Source of the DNA: RYN-230 sp963768945
Lineage (GTDB): Bacteria; Actinomycetota; Actinomycetes; Streptosporangiales; Streptosporangiaceae
Direction: 5' to 3'
Length of the DNA stretch: 64,000 bases
Assembly (NCBI GenBank): GCA_963768945.1
Contig: CAVYJW010000001.1
Location: forward strand, 372,001-436,000
In this document: piece after piece, positions 52,726 to 61,945 of the stretch
How the letters are laid out: the number at the start of each line of letters is the position of its first letter
Numbering within the stretch: the first letter of the stretch is position 1
The notes under the pieces: generated by a model
Seen by the model: only the letters and a program-made list of their open reading frames with translations
Databases searched by the model: none
Told to the model about the DNA's origin: nothing
Translations under genes and position numbers: made by a program

Positions 52726-53286
52726 GCGGCGCGGCGACGCGAGGATGATCTGCGTGACGTCGTACCGGCTCATCCCGAGCTTGCTGGCGATCTCGTCCGG
52801 CCGCAGCCCCTGCTGGTTGTACAGGACAGCCAGCCGGCGCTGCGAGGCCGTGCCGGGCAGCCGGGGCTGCCGCGGGGCCGCCGCCCCCCGGGCCGGCGTG
52901 CCCCGGGCAGGCGTGCCCCGGGAAGATGCGCCCTGAGGCGGCGGCGAGCCCTGGGCCGGCCTGCCCTGGGCCGGGGCGCCCTGGGCCGGGGCGCCCTGGG
53001 CCGCTGCGGGAGCGGCCGGGCGCGCGGTCCCCGGCTCAGGCTGGCCAAAGGTGCCGCGCCGCTGGTCGTGATACTTGCCCTGGGCCAGGTCAGCCTTGGT
53101 GTCCTCGTCCAGCAGCATGTACTGCTCGGCCGACTTGTTGACCCCCACGGCCACCATGGTCAGGCCTTTGAGATTCCTCGCCTGGCACTCAGGCTTCATG
53201 CAGTAGCTATATTTCTTGGCCCGCTCGGGGTGGAGTTCATCCCCGCAGGTGATGCACTCGGTGATGATTGATTCAGTTCGAGACAT
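52714..53286 (-). CDS. Zinc-ribbon plus helix-turn-helix protein
   Basis: A 190-residue protein not assigned to a named family. The N-terminal 40 residues hold C11-x2-C14-x14-C29-x4-C34, a probable zinc site, followed by KGLTMVAVGVNKSAEQYMLL. Residues 85-150 are a Gly/Ala/Pro-rich linker built from AQGAP and RGTPA repeats. The C terminus (VLYNQQGLRPDEIASKLGMS) is a convincing HTH. It could be a transcription factor or a polymerase-binding regulator. No ribosome site is seen before ATG 53284-53286, so it may be leaderless. Confidence 0.75.
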   Translation of the reverse strand: MSRTESIITECITCGDELHPERAKKYSYCMKPECQARNLKGLTMVAVGVNKSAEQYMLLDEDTKADLAQGKYHDQRRGTFGQPEPGTARPAAPAAAQGAPAQGAPAQGRPAQGSPPPQGASSRGTPARGTPARGAAAPRQPRLPGTASQRRLAVLYNQQGLRPDEIASKLGMSRYDVTQIILASPRRRSD

Positions 53287-53546
53287 ACGTTATGTGAAAC
53301 CGTCGGCAGGATCGCGATATTCCGCGCCCCCCGCTAGCGTGGGCCGCGATGCGGGGCGGGCAGTCCGGGGAGGACAGGTGGCGTCCGCCGCAGAGGTCCG
53401 GGGCTTTCTGGCCCGGTCGCCGAAGCGGTGCACGGCCAGGCATCCTGCAAGGCATGCTGGTGGCGGACAGCCTGGGCGAGCAAGTGACCTTTAGAGAGAA
53501 GGCGGGTGACGCGCCAAATACGCGGTCGCCGGCTATACATGCATGG

Positions 53547-54404
53547 TCACCCCGGGCTGCGCCAGGTGTGTGTCGGCTCGTATCCAAGAACGGCGCGCGC
53601 TTTCTCGATAGAGATCAGTGATTCGTTGCCACTGAAGGACTGGCGGCGTTCCACCTCAGGGAGCATCTCGTCCAGCAGCGTGCCCGTGGGGCGGAGCATA
53701 ACCGTATCCGGGCTGGCAATGCCGAAAACGTGCGCTCCACCGGCCTCGTACTCAAGTGCCTTCCGGACTGCCTGGGCCCCGTCGCGCGAGTCGATGTACG
53801 ACCAGAGGTTCCAGCTGCGCGCGGATGGATCGAAGTCGAAGCCGGGGAAGCACGGATAGTCCGTCACGTCCACAACGTTGGAAAACCGCAGGCCGATCAT
53901 CTTAAGCTCAGGATCCCAGCGGCAGAACTGGCGGGCCATCTCTTCTTCTAGGCACTTGGCGAGGGCATAGGCCACTTCGGGGCGGGCGGCGTACTCCTCG
54001 TCAACGGGCACGTACGGCGGCGGGCGGTGAAAAGGGTAGCCGTACAGCGTCTCGCTCGAGGCCCAGACGATATTGGTGATTCCGGCCACACGGGCAGCCG
54101 AGTACACGTGATAGCTGCACGTGATGTTGTTGTCAAAAGTCGCGGCGTTGCCCGCATGGGTCGGGCCAGGGATCGCCGCAAGGTGAACGAGGGCATCGAC
54201 GCCATCATGCAGGGAGTCGATGCCACGCAGCGCCTCAATGGCCTGACCGTAGTCCCGGAGGTCGATCCGGGTGAAGGTGGCCGGGCTTGGCGACAATGGC
54301 GGAGCGAGGTCAAAGTTGAAAACGGTATAGCCGTGCTCAGAAAGCTCATGGATGACGGCGCGGCCAAGCTTCCCGCTGCCACCGGTGATGGCCACCTTTG
54401 TCAA
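53547..54404 (-). CDS. NAD-dependent epimerase/dehydratase (extended SDR)
   Basis: A 285-residue extended SDR. ITGGSGKLG (6-14) binds NAD, VHLAAIPGP follows, and SSETLYGYP with the later YALAKCLEEE supply catalytic Ser and Tyr-x3-Lys. Closest in layout to uronate dehydrogenases and sugar-nucleotide epimerases. It is the last gene of the leftward sugar operon, 46 bases after the degenerate oxidoreductase gene, so it probably acts on a free or oxidised sugar. ATG 54404 is supported by homology. Confidence 0.85.
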   Translation of the reverse strand: MTKVAITGGSGKLGRAVIHELSEHGYTVFNFDLAPPLSPSPATFTRIDLRDYGQAIEALRGIDSLHDGVDALVHLAAIPGPTHAGNAATFDNNITCSYHVYSAARVAGITNIVWASSETLYGYPFHRPPPYVPVDEEYAARPEVAYALAKCLEEEMARQFCRWDPELKMIGLRFSNVVDVTDYPCFPGFDFDPSARSWNLWSYIDSRDGAQAVRKALEYEAGGAHVFGIASPDTVMLRPTGTLLDEMLPEVERRQSFSGNESLISIEKARAVLGYEPTHTWRSPG

Positions 54405-54450
54405 TGTGCGCTCCCATCGGCCAGCGGTCCGCTGAACACGTCCAGGGTGA

Positions 54451-55293
54451 TCAGGTCCGCCACGACCCGGTGATCGCCGCCACGAACTCGATGTCGTCCG
54501 CCAGGTCCGGCAGGTCCAGCACTGATTCCGCGGAGGTCCCGGAAACAGCGCGGATCAGCCGCCGCCACGACGCCCGAGACGCTGTCTCGTACCACGTCGG
54601 CTGGACCGTGGCGCCGGCCAGATCCACGATGCACGCCGCGGCGGGCGCGGCCGTGCTCCCCGCCGTCACGAGCAGGTGCGCTTCGGCCGTGGCACCGTAG
54701 GCGGCCAGCCGAGCGACGGGCGTTGGCACCGCGGAACGGACGGCCGCCATGGCGACAGTGGATGCCCCCCGGGCCCCGTCTACCGTGTAACCGTGCGCGT
54801 CCTGCGCCGCGAACCGCACGGCATCAAGCGGCCCGATCACTGCCCGCAGCAGGATGACCTGGTCGAGCGCTATATCCGCCCATGCGCCGCGGTGATCACC
54901 GGGCACTCGGGCCACGCTGTCGATGAGCGTGATGTCAGGTAGCCGTCCGGCAATGGCCCGTGCCAGCTGCGCAACGGCTGGATTGGATGCCCAGGCCGTT
55001 TCCACGACGACAGCCGTCCCCGCACTGGCGGCCACCTCAGCGACCGCCCGGATGTCGCGGCCCGGCGGCCCGGCGGCAGGGCGGACCAGCAGCACCCCGG
55101 CAACACCTGGACGGATGACCCCGGCCAGCGTCTCCAGCCAGGCGGGTGACTGGCCGTCGACCGCGATCATCGGGGCCTGGTCCGAGCTGGCCGTCAGGGA
55201 CATCGGAAGCGATGCCCAGACGGCGCGCTGGGATCGGATGAAATCCGCTCCCGCTGGCTGCGCGATAGTTACGGCAGCCGGGGCTGTCATCAT
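54451..55293 (-). CDS. Degenerate Gfo/Idh/MocA-like protein, probably non-catalytic
   Basis: A 280-residue protein aligning by pattern with its upstream neighbour. VVVETAWASNPAVAQLARAI corresponds to the EKP block of Gfo/Idh enzymes, but Glu-Lys-Pro is now Glu-Thr-Ala. The N-terminal GxGxxG is also missing. The central LLRAVIGPLDAVRF and the end LPDLADDIEFVAAI keep family spacing. Its start overlaps the upstream stop by 4 bases. It may be a structural partner of the active oxidoreductase. No database match could be run, so the family link is inferred from alignment by eye. Confidence 0.55.
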   Translation of the reverse strand: MMTAPAAVTIAQPAGADFIRSQRAVWASLPMSLTASSDQAPMIAVDGQSPAWLETLAGVIRPGVAGVLLVRPAAGPPGRDIRAVAEVAASAGTAVVVETAWASNPAVAQLARAIAGRLPDITLIDSVARVPGDHRGAWADIALDQVILLRAVIGPLDAVRFAAQDAHGYTVDGARGASTVAMAAVRSAVPTPVARLAAYGATAEAHLLVTAGSTAAPAAACIVDLAGATVQPTWYETASRASWRRLIRAVSGTSAESVLDLPDLADDIEFVAAITGSWRT

Positions 55294-56333
55294 CGTGGAC
55301 CTCCGCCGAGCATGGCGGACGCGGCTCCGTCGGCGATGTCGCTGGCGAAGGTCAGGTCATCAACCAGATCCCTCAGGGGATAACGCGGGTCGGCCGCACC
55401 GCTGACGACATCATGCAGTTCCCGCCACTCACCCTCGTACCCGTTGCAGGCAGCGGCGGCGATGTGCCGTTCGCCGTAGCTGTCGCGGATCGTTGCGCTG
55501 GCCGAACCGGCATGCACGTAGGACGGGGTGAAGAACACGGCCAGCGACCAGTCGTCGCCCCATATCTCGAGGCGCCAGTCCGGCTGCCAGACGGGACGCA
55601 TGAACGCGAGAAGATCAACTCTCCGTCCCGCTGCCGTCAGCGAGATCACGCCGCCGAAAGGCGTGACGAACTCGGCATAATTGACTCGATCGAGCTTCGG
55701 CGCCAGGGTCCTGACCAGCGGCAGGTCATGGATCGACAGGCCCAGCACAAGACCGCGTATCCGCTCGGCGCGCGCATGCACATCAAGCGGCCCGCCCGGA
55801 GCGGGCGGAGCGGGCCGGCTCGCGATCTCGGTCGCCCAGTTCTCGAAACGATCGTTGAACGGCAGCATGATCGTCGAGCGGATGGTGTGGGCGGTGTCAA
55901 GCCGGTCCGCGCAGGCCTCAAACGCCGCCAGCCAGCCGGGATCGTAGGCGTGCATCGCGCCGACGATCAGCGGAATCCCGGAAGCCGCAACAGCGGTGGC
56001 GATGCTCTCGGCTTCTTCCCGGCTGGTCGCCAGCGGCTTCTCGCAGAGGATGCCGCGCTTGCCGGCCGAGCAGATCGCGGCGACCTGCTCGGCGTGGAAC
56101 TGGTGCGGGCTGCAGATCGCCACGACATCCACGCCAGGGTGGTCGAGCACGGCCTGCACCGACTGGGCCGGCTCGGCCCCGGCCCGGGCCGCGACTGAGC
56201 TGGCGACCTGGGCGTCAACGTCCATGACCACCGTGACCCGGAACTTGTCGGGCAGGCGGGCCAGTGTCGGCAAGTGAATCGCCTGCGTCACCGGGCCGGC
56301 CTCGAGGATGCCGACCCCTAGCGGCGCTGTCAT
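55290..56333 (-). CDS. Gfo/Idh/MocA-family oxidoreductase
   Basis: A 347-residue NAD(P)-dependent sugar or cyclitol dehydrogenase. The Rossmann start is GILEAGPVTQAIHLPTLARL, an unusual form of GxGxxG (GILEAG). LCEKPLATSREEAESI holds the catalytic Lys and GLSIHDLPLVRTL the His-Asp pair of the C-terminal sheet. Start and stop each overlap a neighbour by 4 bases, so it sits in the middle of a coupled operon with TIM-barrel enzymes, as in glycoside-oxidation or inositol-type pathways. Confidence 0.85.
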   Translation of the reverse strand: MTAPLGVGILEAGPVTQAIHLPTLARLPDKFRVTVVMDVDAQVASSVAARAGAEPAQSVQAVLDHPGVDVVAICSPHQFHAEQVAAICSAGKRGILCEKPLATSREEAESIATAVAASGIPLIVGAMHAYDPGWLAAFEACADRLDTAHTIRSTIMLPFNDRFENWATEIASRPAPPAPGGPLDVHARAERIRGLVLGLSIHDLPLVRTLAPKLDRVNYAEFVTPFGGVISLTAAGRRVDLLAFMRPVWQPDWRLEIWGDDWSLAVFFTPSYVHAGSASATIRDSYGERHIAAAACNGYEGEWRELHDVVSGAADPRYPLRDLVDDLTFASDIADGAASAMLGGGPR

Positions 56334-57232
56334 GCGCGCTCCCGCAAGGCGGTGCGTTCGGGCTGGGCGAGGATCCAGCGCGCCGACTCCGCTGTCGACT
56401 CCTCCTTGGTCGGCAGATCCGGGACGTCAACCTCGACCACGAACCAGCCGTCAAAGGACGGGGGAACCGCGGCGAACACGGCGTCGAAGTTAACGTCCCC
56501 GCGTCCGGGCTCGGTCCAGACGTGCCCGGCATACGTGGCCGCAGGGTAATCAGCACCCTGCTCCCGCGCGCGCGCAGCGGCCGCGCGGTGCACGTCCTTC
56601 ACGTGGATCGCGCCCACCCGCGGGGCGTAGTCAGACATCACCGCGGCCGGATCGATGCCCGCCCAGAACAGGTGGCCGGTGTCCGGGCCGAATGAGAGGA
56701 TCGCGCCGTCCACGGAGTCCAGCAGGGCGCGGACCTCGCGCTCGGTCTCGATCCAGCTGCCGACATGGGGATGGAAGCACGGCGTCACGCCTTCGGCGGT
56801 GATCGCCTCGGCGGCCGCCGCGATCCGCTCGATCACCAGCTCGAGCCGCCCAGCGTCGAAGCTTGCGCCTACCGCCGGCGCGCCGATCCGGGCCGGGTTC
56901 AGGTGGCTGGCCAGGAATACCTCGGAAAGGCCGAGCTCTGCCTGCATGCTGGCATGCCGCCGGGCCGCGTCGAGCAGGTCGGGCAGCTCGGTCGCGGGCC
57001 CGTCGAAGTGCGCGCCGAAGTAGCCCGGCGCGGGACGTAGTCCATGATCAGAGAGCAGGGTGCGGTATCCCGCGGCGTCCATCCCGGCCGGGACGTCCGC
57101 ATGGATCGCGGTGAAACCGGCCTGGGCGATGCCCGCCATGGCGGCAGCCACGGTGGCCGGGCTCAGGTCGAATCCGTCCGCGCTGAGCACCCAGGGCAGC
57201 GGGTTCACAGCGACCTTGGCGGAAAGCATCAT
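56330..57232 (-). CDS. Sugar phosphate isomerase/epimerase-like TIM barrel (copy 1)
   Basis: About 300 residues of the AP-endonuclease-2-like family, which includes xylose isomerase, inosose dehydratase and 3-keto-glycoside lyases. Metal-ligand blocks: TPCFHPHVGSWIET (His), LSFGPDTGHLFWAG (Asp, His), IHVKDVHRAA (His-x-Lys-Asp) and a C-terminal VVEVDVPD Glu. ATG 57232 has AGGAG 11 bases upstream. Its stop overlaps the oxidoreductase start. Confidence 0.87.
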   Translation of the reverse strand: MMLSAKVAVNPLPWVLSADGFDLSPATVAAAMAGIAQAGFTAIHADVPAGMDAAGYRTLLSDHGLRPAPGYFGAHFDGPATELPDLLDAARRHASMQAELGLSEVFLASHLNPARIGAPAVGASFDAGRLELVIERIAAAAEAITAEGVTPCFHPHVGSWIETEREVRALLDSVDGAILSFGPDTGHLFWAGIDPAAVMSDYAPRVGAIHVKDVHRAAAARAREQGADYPAATYAGHVWTEPGRGDVNFDAVFAAVPPSFDGWFVVEVDVPDLPTKEESTAESARWILAQPERTALRERA

Positions 57233-57276
57233 GGGCGCACCATCTCCTGTTGGTTGGCTCCTGTCGGCTGGGCTGG

Positions 57277-58206
57277 TTATCCGGATTCGGGCAGGATGAG
57301 CGGCCGCAACGTGCGCTCCGCGATCGTCAGCCCCTGCAGGATCTTGACGTCGGTCCCGCCCCAGAGCGGATCCTCGTGCTCGACCGACAGCACCCCGCCG
57401 AATCCGGCCTCGTAGAGGCGGTCCACCACCCGGGCCCAGTCGACCTGGCCGCGGCCCGGGACGCGATAGCGCCACCACCCCGTCCGCCACGGATCACCCC
57501 CCTTGTCGACGATGCCGAAGAAGCCGAACCGGTTGCGTGCCCGCTCGTCGAGCTCGACATCCTTCGCCTGGGCGTGCACGATCCGGTCGATGTAGGGCCG
57601 GATCGTCTCCACGGGATCGATGCCGATCCACATCAGGTGGGACGGATCCCAGTTCAGGTACAGGCCGAGGGAGAACATCCACTCCCACAACTCAGGCGAG
57701 TACGCGATGTTGCCCGGGTAGCCGTCGGGGTGCCAGCCCTCCATCACGCAATTCTCGATCATGAGTTTCACGCCGCGTTCCCCGGCGTAGTTGACCAGCG
57801 GCGGAAAAACCTGCTCGGCGGCGCGCTGGTTCGCCGCGACACTTCCCGATGGATCCCGCCCGATGAACGTGCCGACATAACTGACGCCGAGCAGGTGCGC
57901 GGCATCGATCGCGTGGCGCAGGTGCGCCGCGATCTGCGCCCGCCGCACCGGGTCAGGGTGCAGATTATTCTCGTAATAGGCAAAGGCGGATAGCTGCAGC
58001 CCCAGCTTGTCGAACAAGGCCAGCGTCTGGTCGCGTTCGCGGGCACCGAAGTCGGCCACCGGCAGGTGGGCCGCCTCGAAGTCCCGGCCCCCGGTCGCGG
58101 GCCACACGGCCACCTCCAACGCCTCGTAGCCGGCGCTGGCCGCCCAGCGACCGATGCGCTCCAGCGGCCAGGATGGGAGGCAGGCGGTGAGCATTCCGAG
58201 TTTCAT
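57277..58206 (-). CDS. Sugar phosphate isomerase/epimerase-like TIM barrel (copy 2)
   Basis: A 309-residue relative of copy 1, but distinct in sequence. Blocks are LMIENCVMEGWHP (Glu), YLNWDPSHLMWIGIDP (Asp, His), IVHAQAKDVEL (His, Lys-Asp) and VLSVEHEDPLWGG (Glu). Having two such barrels beside two oxidoreductases suggests successive steps on one sugar. It starts 2 bases after the upstream oxidoreductase stop, which makes coupling likely. Confidence 0.87.
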   Translation of the reverse strand: MKLGMLTACLPSWPLERIGRWAASAGYEALEVAVWPATGGRDFEAAHLPVADFGARERDQTLALFDKLGLQLSAFAYYENNLHPDPVRRAQIAAHLRHAIDAAHLLGVSYVGTFIGRDPSGSVAANQRAAEQVFPPLVNYAGERGVKLMIENCVMEGWHPDGYPGNIAYSPELWEWMFSLGLYLNWDPSHLMWIGIDPVETIRPYIDRIVHAQAKDVELDERARNRFGFFGIVDKGGDPWRTGWWRYRVPGRGQVDWARVVDRLYEAGFGGVLSVEHEDPLWGGTDVKILQGLTIAERTLRPLILPESG

Positions 58207-58208
58207 AG

Positions 58209-59422
58209 TCAGACCTGGGTCCAGGTAGTGGTGGCGGCCGAGCGGACGACCGCCTCGATGAGGCGAGCGGACCGCACGCCGTCGGCGAAGGTGGGCAGCC
58301 CGTCGGGTTGCTCCCCGCCGATGGCGGCGTAGGTGTCGGCCACGAAGGCAGCGAAGCAATCCCCGTAGCCCTGCGGATGCCCGGCGGGCAGGTAGCTGAG
58401 CCGCCGCTGCCCGGGCGAGCCAGAGTCCGGATTCCGCACGAAGACCCGGCTGCCCTCCGCCGTCCCGGTCCAGAACGACTCGGGATTCTCCTGGTCGAAG
58501 ACGGCGCTGCCAGCGGATCCGTCCAACTCGAACCACAGCCGGTTCTTCCGCCCCGCGGCGACCTGGGACACAAGCATCGACCCCGGCACTCCTGATGCGC
58601 TGCGGAACAGCGCCGTGGCAGCGTCCTCGGTCGCTACCGCGACCGTCTCGCCGCCATCAGGCCCCACACCATCAGGCCCCACACCATTCGGCCCCACACC
58701 ATTCGGCCCGGCGCCATTGGGCGCAACACGCGGCGCGGCGGTTCGCCTCGGAACGGCGACAGAAAGCTGTGCGACGAGGGTGTCCACGCGTTCACCGCTA
58801 ACCCACTCAACCAGGTCGCACCAGTGCGACCCGATGTCCGCGAACGCGCGCGAGGCACCCCCCTGGGCCGGATCGACCCGCCAGTTGGACGCGGCCGGCG
58901 AGAGCAGCCAGTCCTGGAGATAGTGACCGTGCAGCAGGTTCCAGCGGCCATACTCCCCCGCCTGCGCGCGCGCCCGGATCTCGCGCACCACCGGGTGATA
59001 GCGGTAGACGAACGGCACCGTGGCCACGACGCCGGCCTGCTCAGCCACTGCGTTCATCCGCTCGGCCTCGGCGAGCGAGATGCCGAGCGGCTTCTCGCAC
59101 ACGACGTGCTTGCCTGCCGTGAGCAGCGCTTCGGCGTAGCGGGCGTGCGTCACGTTGGGGCTGCACACGTGGACGACATCCACCGGGCTGCCGGCCAGGT
59201 CGGCGAGGCCGGCGAACGCGACGGGCAGGCCCCAGCGGCGCGCGGCCTGCTGGGACCGCTCCGGCCGCGACCCTAGGACCCCGACGATCTCGGCGCCGGC
59301 CAGCACGGCTGCCCGGCGATGGACAGCGGCGATCATGCCGGTCCCGACAATGGCAACCCGCAGTCGCCTGCCGGGGCTGCAATCGATTCCTGGGAGACCC
59401 GCGCCGGCAATTCGTTTGTCAC
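58209..59422 (-). CDS. Gfo/Idh/MocA-family oxidoreductase, start region possibly frameshifted
   Basis: NAD-dependent sugar dehydrogenase of about 400 residues. RVAIVGTGMIAAVHRRAAVL is the Rossmann motif, VCEKPLGISLAEAERM the catalytic Lys block and FADIGSHWCDLVEWV the His-Asp site. An internal NGVGP/DGVGP repeat (around 58660-58720) forms a surface loop. The frame has no good start near the motif. GTG 59422, with GAGGCGG upstream, reads VTNELPARVSQESIAAPAG and would join the enzyme frame if one base were added near 59365. It is the first gene of the leftward operon. Confidence 0.82.
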
Positions 59423-59659
59423 GGGCGCCGCCTCTTCGTGGGCCGGGTGAGCTCTCCGGGGTCTTACGGGCCTGCCTGCAACATCGTTTCGCCGCGATGT
59501 CGTGGATGTTAAGAGAGCGGCACGGATCACCGCAAGGACCCAATTATGTTTTTATAAAGCAAAATTCAGGCATTGCTAGCCGCCGATTAGCGGATCTACC
59601 ATCCGGGCCAAGATCGAAACTAAAAACGCCGGTTAACGGCGCGACCTTAAGGAGATGCG
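59423..59659. promoter_or_regulatory. Divergent control region of the glycoside locus with palindrome
   Basis: AT-rich for this DNA (TTATGTTTTTATAAAG near 59547). A perfect CGCCG-GTTAA-CGGCG palindrome at 59627-59641 lies 18 bases before the binding-protein ATG, and CCGC-CGATTA-GCGG is near 59581-59594. Both suit a LacI- or ROK-type repressor. No regulator gene is present in the window. Confidence 0.5.
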
Positions 59660-60991
59660 ATGGCTGAGACACCGGGGTCTGCAGACCACCTCTCCCGCCG
59701 CGGCTTTCTCGGGGTGGGACTCGGCGCAGCAGCGTCAGCGGCCTTCCTGGCGGCCTGCGGCGGCAGTAGCGGCACCAGCAGCGGCGGCGGCAGCAGCAGC
59801 AGCACCCTGAAGTTCTGGGATATGCCCTGGGGCGGAACGGCGTACAACCCGGCCGCAAAGAATCTCGTCGCCACCTACAAGCCAACCGGCTCGCTGCCGG
59901 CCGCGACTTACCAGACAATCCAGTGGGCCAACTTCACCGAGACCTTCGCCTCGGCGGTTGCGTCGAACACCGGCCCGGCCGTCAGCACGGGCGGCGGATT
60001 CCAGCCGTTCCAGTACGCCCAGCAGGGGGCGATTGCCTATGCCGATAATCTGATCAGCAAGTTCCAGAAGGACGGAACGTACGCCGACTTCCTGCCCGGC
60101 CAGATCGCGGCGATGAAAACACCCAAGGGCTACGTATCGGTCCCGTGGCAGCTGGACATCCGCGTCTGGTGGTACAGCAAGCCCATCTTCAGCAAGCTCG
60201 GGCTCACCCCACCGACGACGTGGGACGAGATGATGACGGTTGGCACGACCCTGGCCAAGCATGGCTACTTCGGCTTCGGGACCGGCTCCGGCACGGGCAA
60301 CAACCTCGGTGCGCACACCATGATCATGATGATGATCAACAACGGTGGCGGCCTGTTCACCGCGGACAACAAGCTGGACGTGGTGACCCCGCGCAACATC
60401 GAGGCCATGCAGTTCGTGCAGGACCTGGTCAAGGCGAAGATCAGCGACCCGGCGTCGGTGAGCTACACCACGAGCACTCAGGATTCCCAGTGGAAGTCCG
60501 GGAAATACGCCATGGGTATCTACACGGCCGGCCTTGACGTCGACACCGGCGTGAACAACGGGAGCCTGGCGGTCATGGAGAAGCCACTGGCCGGACCGCA
60601 CGGCGACATAGCCTGCCTCGTATTCCAGAACAGCATCATGATGTACAAGAACACCCCGTCCCAGGCCGGCTCCGAGGCCTTCCTCGACTGGTACATCAAG
60701 CACATGAGCGTCTACTGGAAGAACGGCCTGCTCGACAGCCTGCCGGTGCTGAAGTCCATCGCCGCCCTGCCCCAATTCCAGAAGCAGGTTCCCCGGGTCA
60801 CCGCGGTTAATAACTGGCTGCCGGTGGCGAAGAACTACGCGGCGGTGGGCACCGTGCTCTCACCTTCCCTGGCCAAGGTGGACGGCAGCCAGCAGTTGCA
60901 GGAGTTCACCCAGACGATGCTCGGCGGCGGTGACCCCAAGACAGCGTTGCAGGGCCTGCAGAGCTCGCTAGAGCCGCTCTTTACCACGTAG
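59660..60991 (+). CDS. ABC transporter sugar-binding lipoprotein, Tat-exported
   Basis: Family 1 extracellular solute-binding protein of 443 residues. The Tat signal SRRGFLG (12-18) is followed by a hydrophobic stretch and lipobox LAAC with Cys33, so it is exported folded and lipid-anchored. A Ser/Gly-rich linker follows. SVPWQLDIRVWWYSKPIFSK and PTTWDEMM are typical of carbohydrate binders. ATG 59660 has AAGGAG upstream. The two permease genes follow at once; the MsiK-type ATPase is not in the window and is probably shared. Confidence 0.92.
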   Translation: MAETPGSADHLSRRGFLGVGLGAAASAAFLAACGGSSGTSSGGGSSSSTLKFWDMPWGGTAYNPAAKNLVATYKPTGSLPAATYQTIQWANFTETFASAVASNTGPAVSTGGGFQPFQYAQQGAIAYADNLISKFQKDGTYADFLPGQIAAMKTPKGYVSVPWQLDIRVWWYSKPIFSKLGLTPPTTWDEMMTVGTTLAKHGYFGFGTGSGTGNNLGAHTMIMMMINNGGGLFTADNKLDVVTPRNIEAMQFVQDLVKAKISDPASVSYTTSTQDSQWKSGKYAMGIYTAGLDVDTGVNNGSLAVMEKPLAGPHGDIACLVFQNSIMMYKNTPSQAGSEAFLDWYIKHMSVYWKNGLLDSLPVLKSIAALPQFQKQVPRVTAVNNWLPVAKNYAAVGTVLSPSLAKVDGSQQLQEFTQTMLGGGDPKTALQGLQSSLEPLFTT

Positions 60992-61003
60992 CCGGAGTCC
61001 GGG

Positions 61004-61945
61004 ATGACCGTCAAGACCGGGACGCCGGCGCAAGCTGGCGCTGCCGTGGCTGCCCCCCGCCCGGGACGGCACGGGCGGCAGTTCACCTCCACGCGGACGA
61101 CCCTGCTGGTGCTCGTCGCCCCGTCCGTCCTGCTCCTGCTGCTGATCAACGCTTATCCGTTCTTCTCCGCCGCGAACGAGTCGCTGCACAACGGGACACT
61201 GATCAGCGCGGGTTCCTTCGTCGGCCTCGACAACTACAAGACGGTGCTGACTAGCCCTGCATTCTGGCAGGCCGCTGAATTCACGCTGCTGTACACCGTG
61301 GTCGGCGTCTTCGGCAGCTGGGCCGTCGGCCTCGGGATGGCGCTGCTCCTCCGGGCGGACTTCCCCGGCCGCGCGGTCTTCAAGGTGCTGCTGCTGCTGC
61401 CCTGGATCGTGCCGATCGTGGTCTCCGCAACGGCCATCATCTACCTCGTGGACAGCCCGTCCAGCCCGATACCGAGCCTGTTCCACGCCCTCGGGCTGGG
61501 CTCTCCGCTATTCCTCGCCAACCCCACCTGGGCCAAGGTCACCGTCTGCATCTACAAGGTGTGGGTCAGCTTCCCGTTCATGATGCTCATGGCCAGCTCC
61601 GCGCTGGCCAGCGTGGACGAGACCGTGTACGAGGCCGCCCGGGTGGATGGTGCCGGTGCCGTCCAGCAGTTCCGCCGCATCACGCTGCCGATCATCGCCC
61701 GGCCCACGTACATCTCGTGGATCCTGATGACCATCTTCTGCGTGAACGACTTCCCCACCATCTACCTGCTCACTGGCGGCGGGCCGGTCAGCGCCACCAC
61801 GTCGCTGGTCGTGCTCGCTTACCGCACCGTATTCGAGAACTTCCAGGTCGGCCCAGGCGTCGCCATCGCCTTCTTGATGACACTGGCTCTCGTGGTCGTG
61901 TCGGTGGCGCTCTACCGGCAGATACGAAAGGCGGCGTTCCAGTGA
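61004..61945 (+). CDS. ABC sugar permease, MalF-type
   Basis: A 313-residue inner-membrane subunit with six helices; the first is LVLVAPSVLLLLLINAYPF. The EAA loop that docks the ATPase is EAARVDGAGAVQQFRRITLP. It starts 12 bases after the binding protein and its stop overlaps the next permease gene as GTGA. Substrate is inferred to be an oligosaccharide or glycoside from the operon. Confidence 0.93.
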   Translation: MTVKTGTPAQAGAAVAAPRPGRHGRQFTSTRTTLLVLVAPSVLLLLLINAYPFFSAANESLHNGTLISAGSFVGLDNYKTVLTSPAFWQAAEFTLLYTVVGVFGSWAVGLGMALLLRADFPGRAVFKVLLLLPWIVPIVVSATAIIYLVDSPSSPIPSLFHALGLGSPLFLANPTWAKVTVCIYKVWVSFPFMMLMASSALASVDETVYEAARVDGAGAVQQFRRITLPIIARPTYISWILMTIFCVNDFPTIYLLTGGGPVSATTSLVVLAYRTVFENFQVGPGVAIAFLMTLALVVVSVALYRQIRKAAFQ

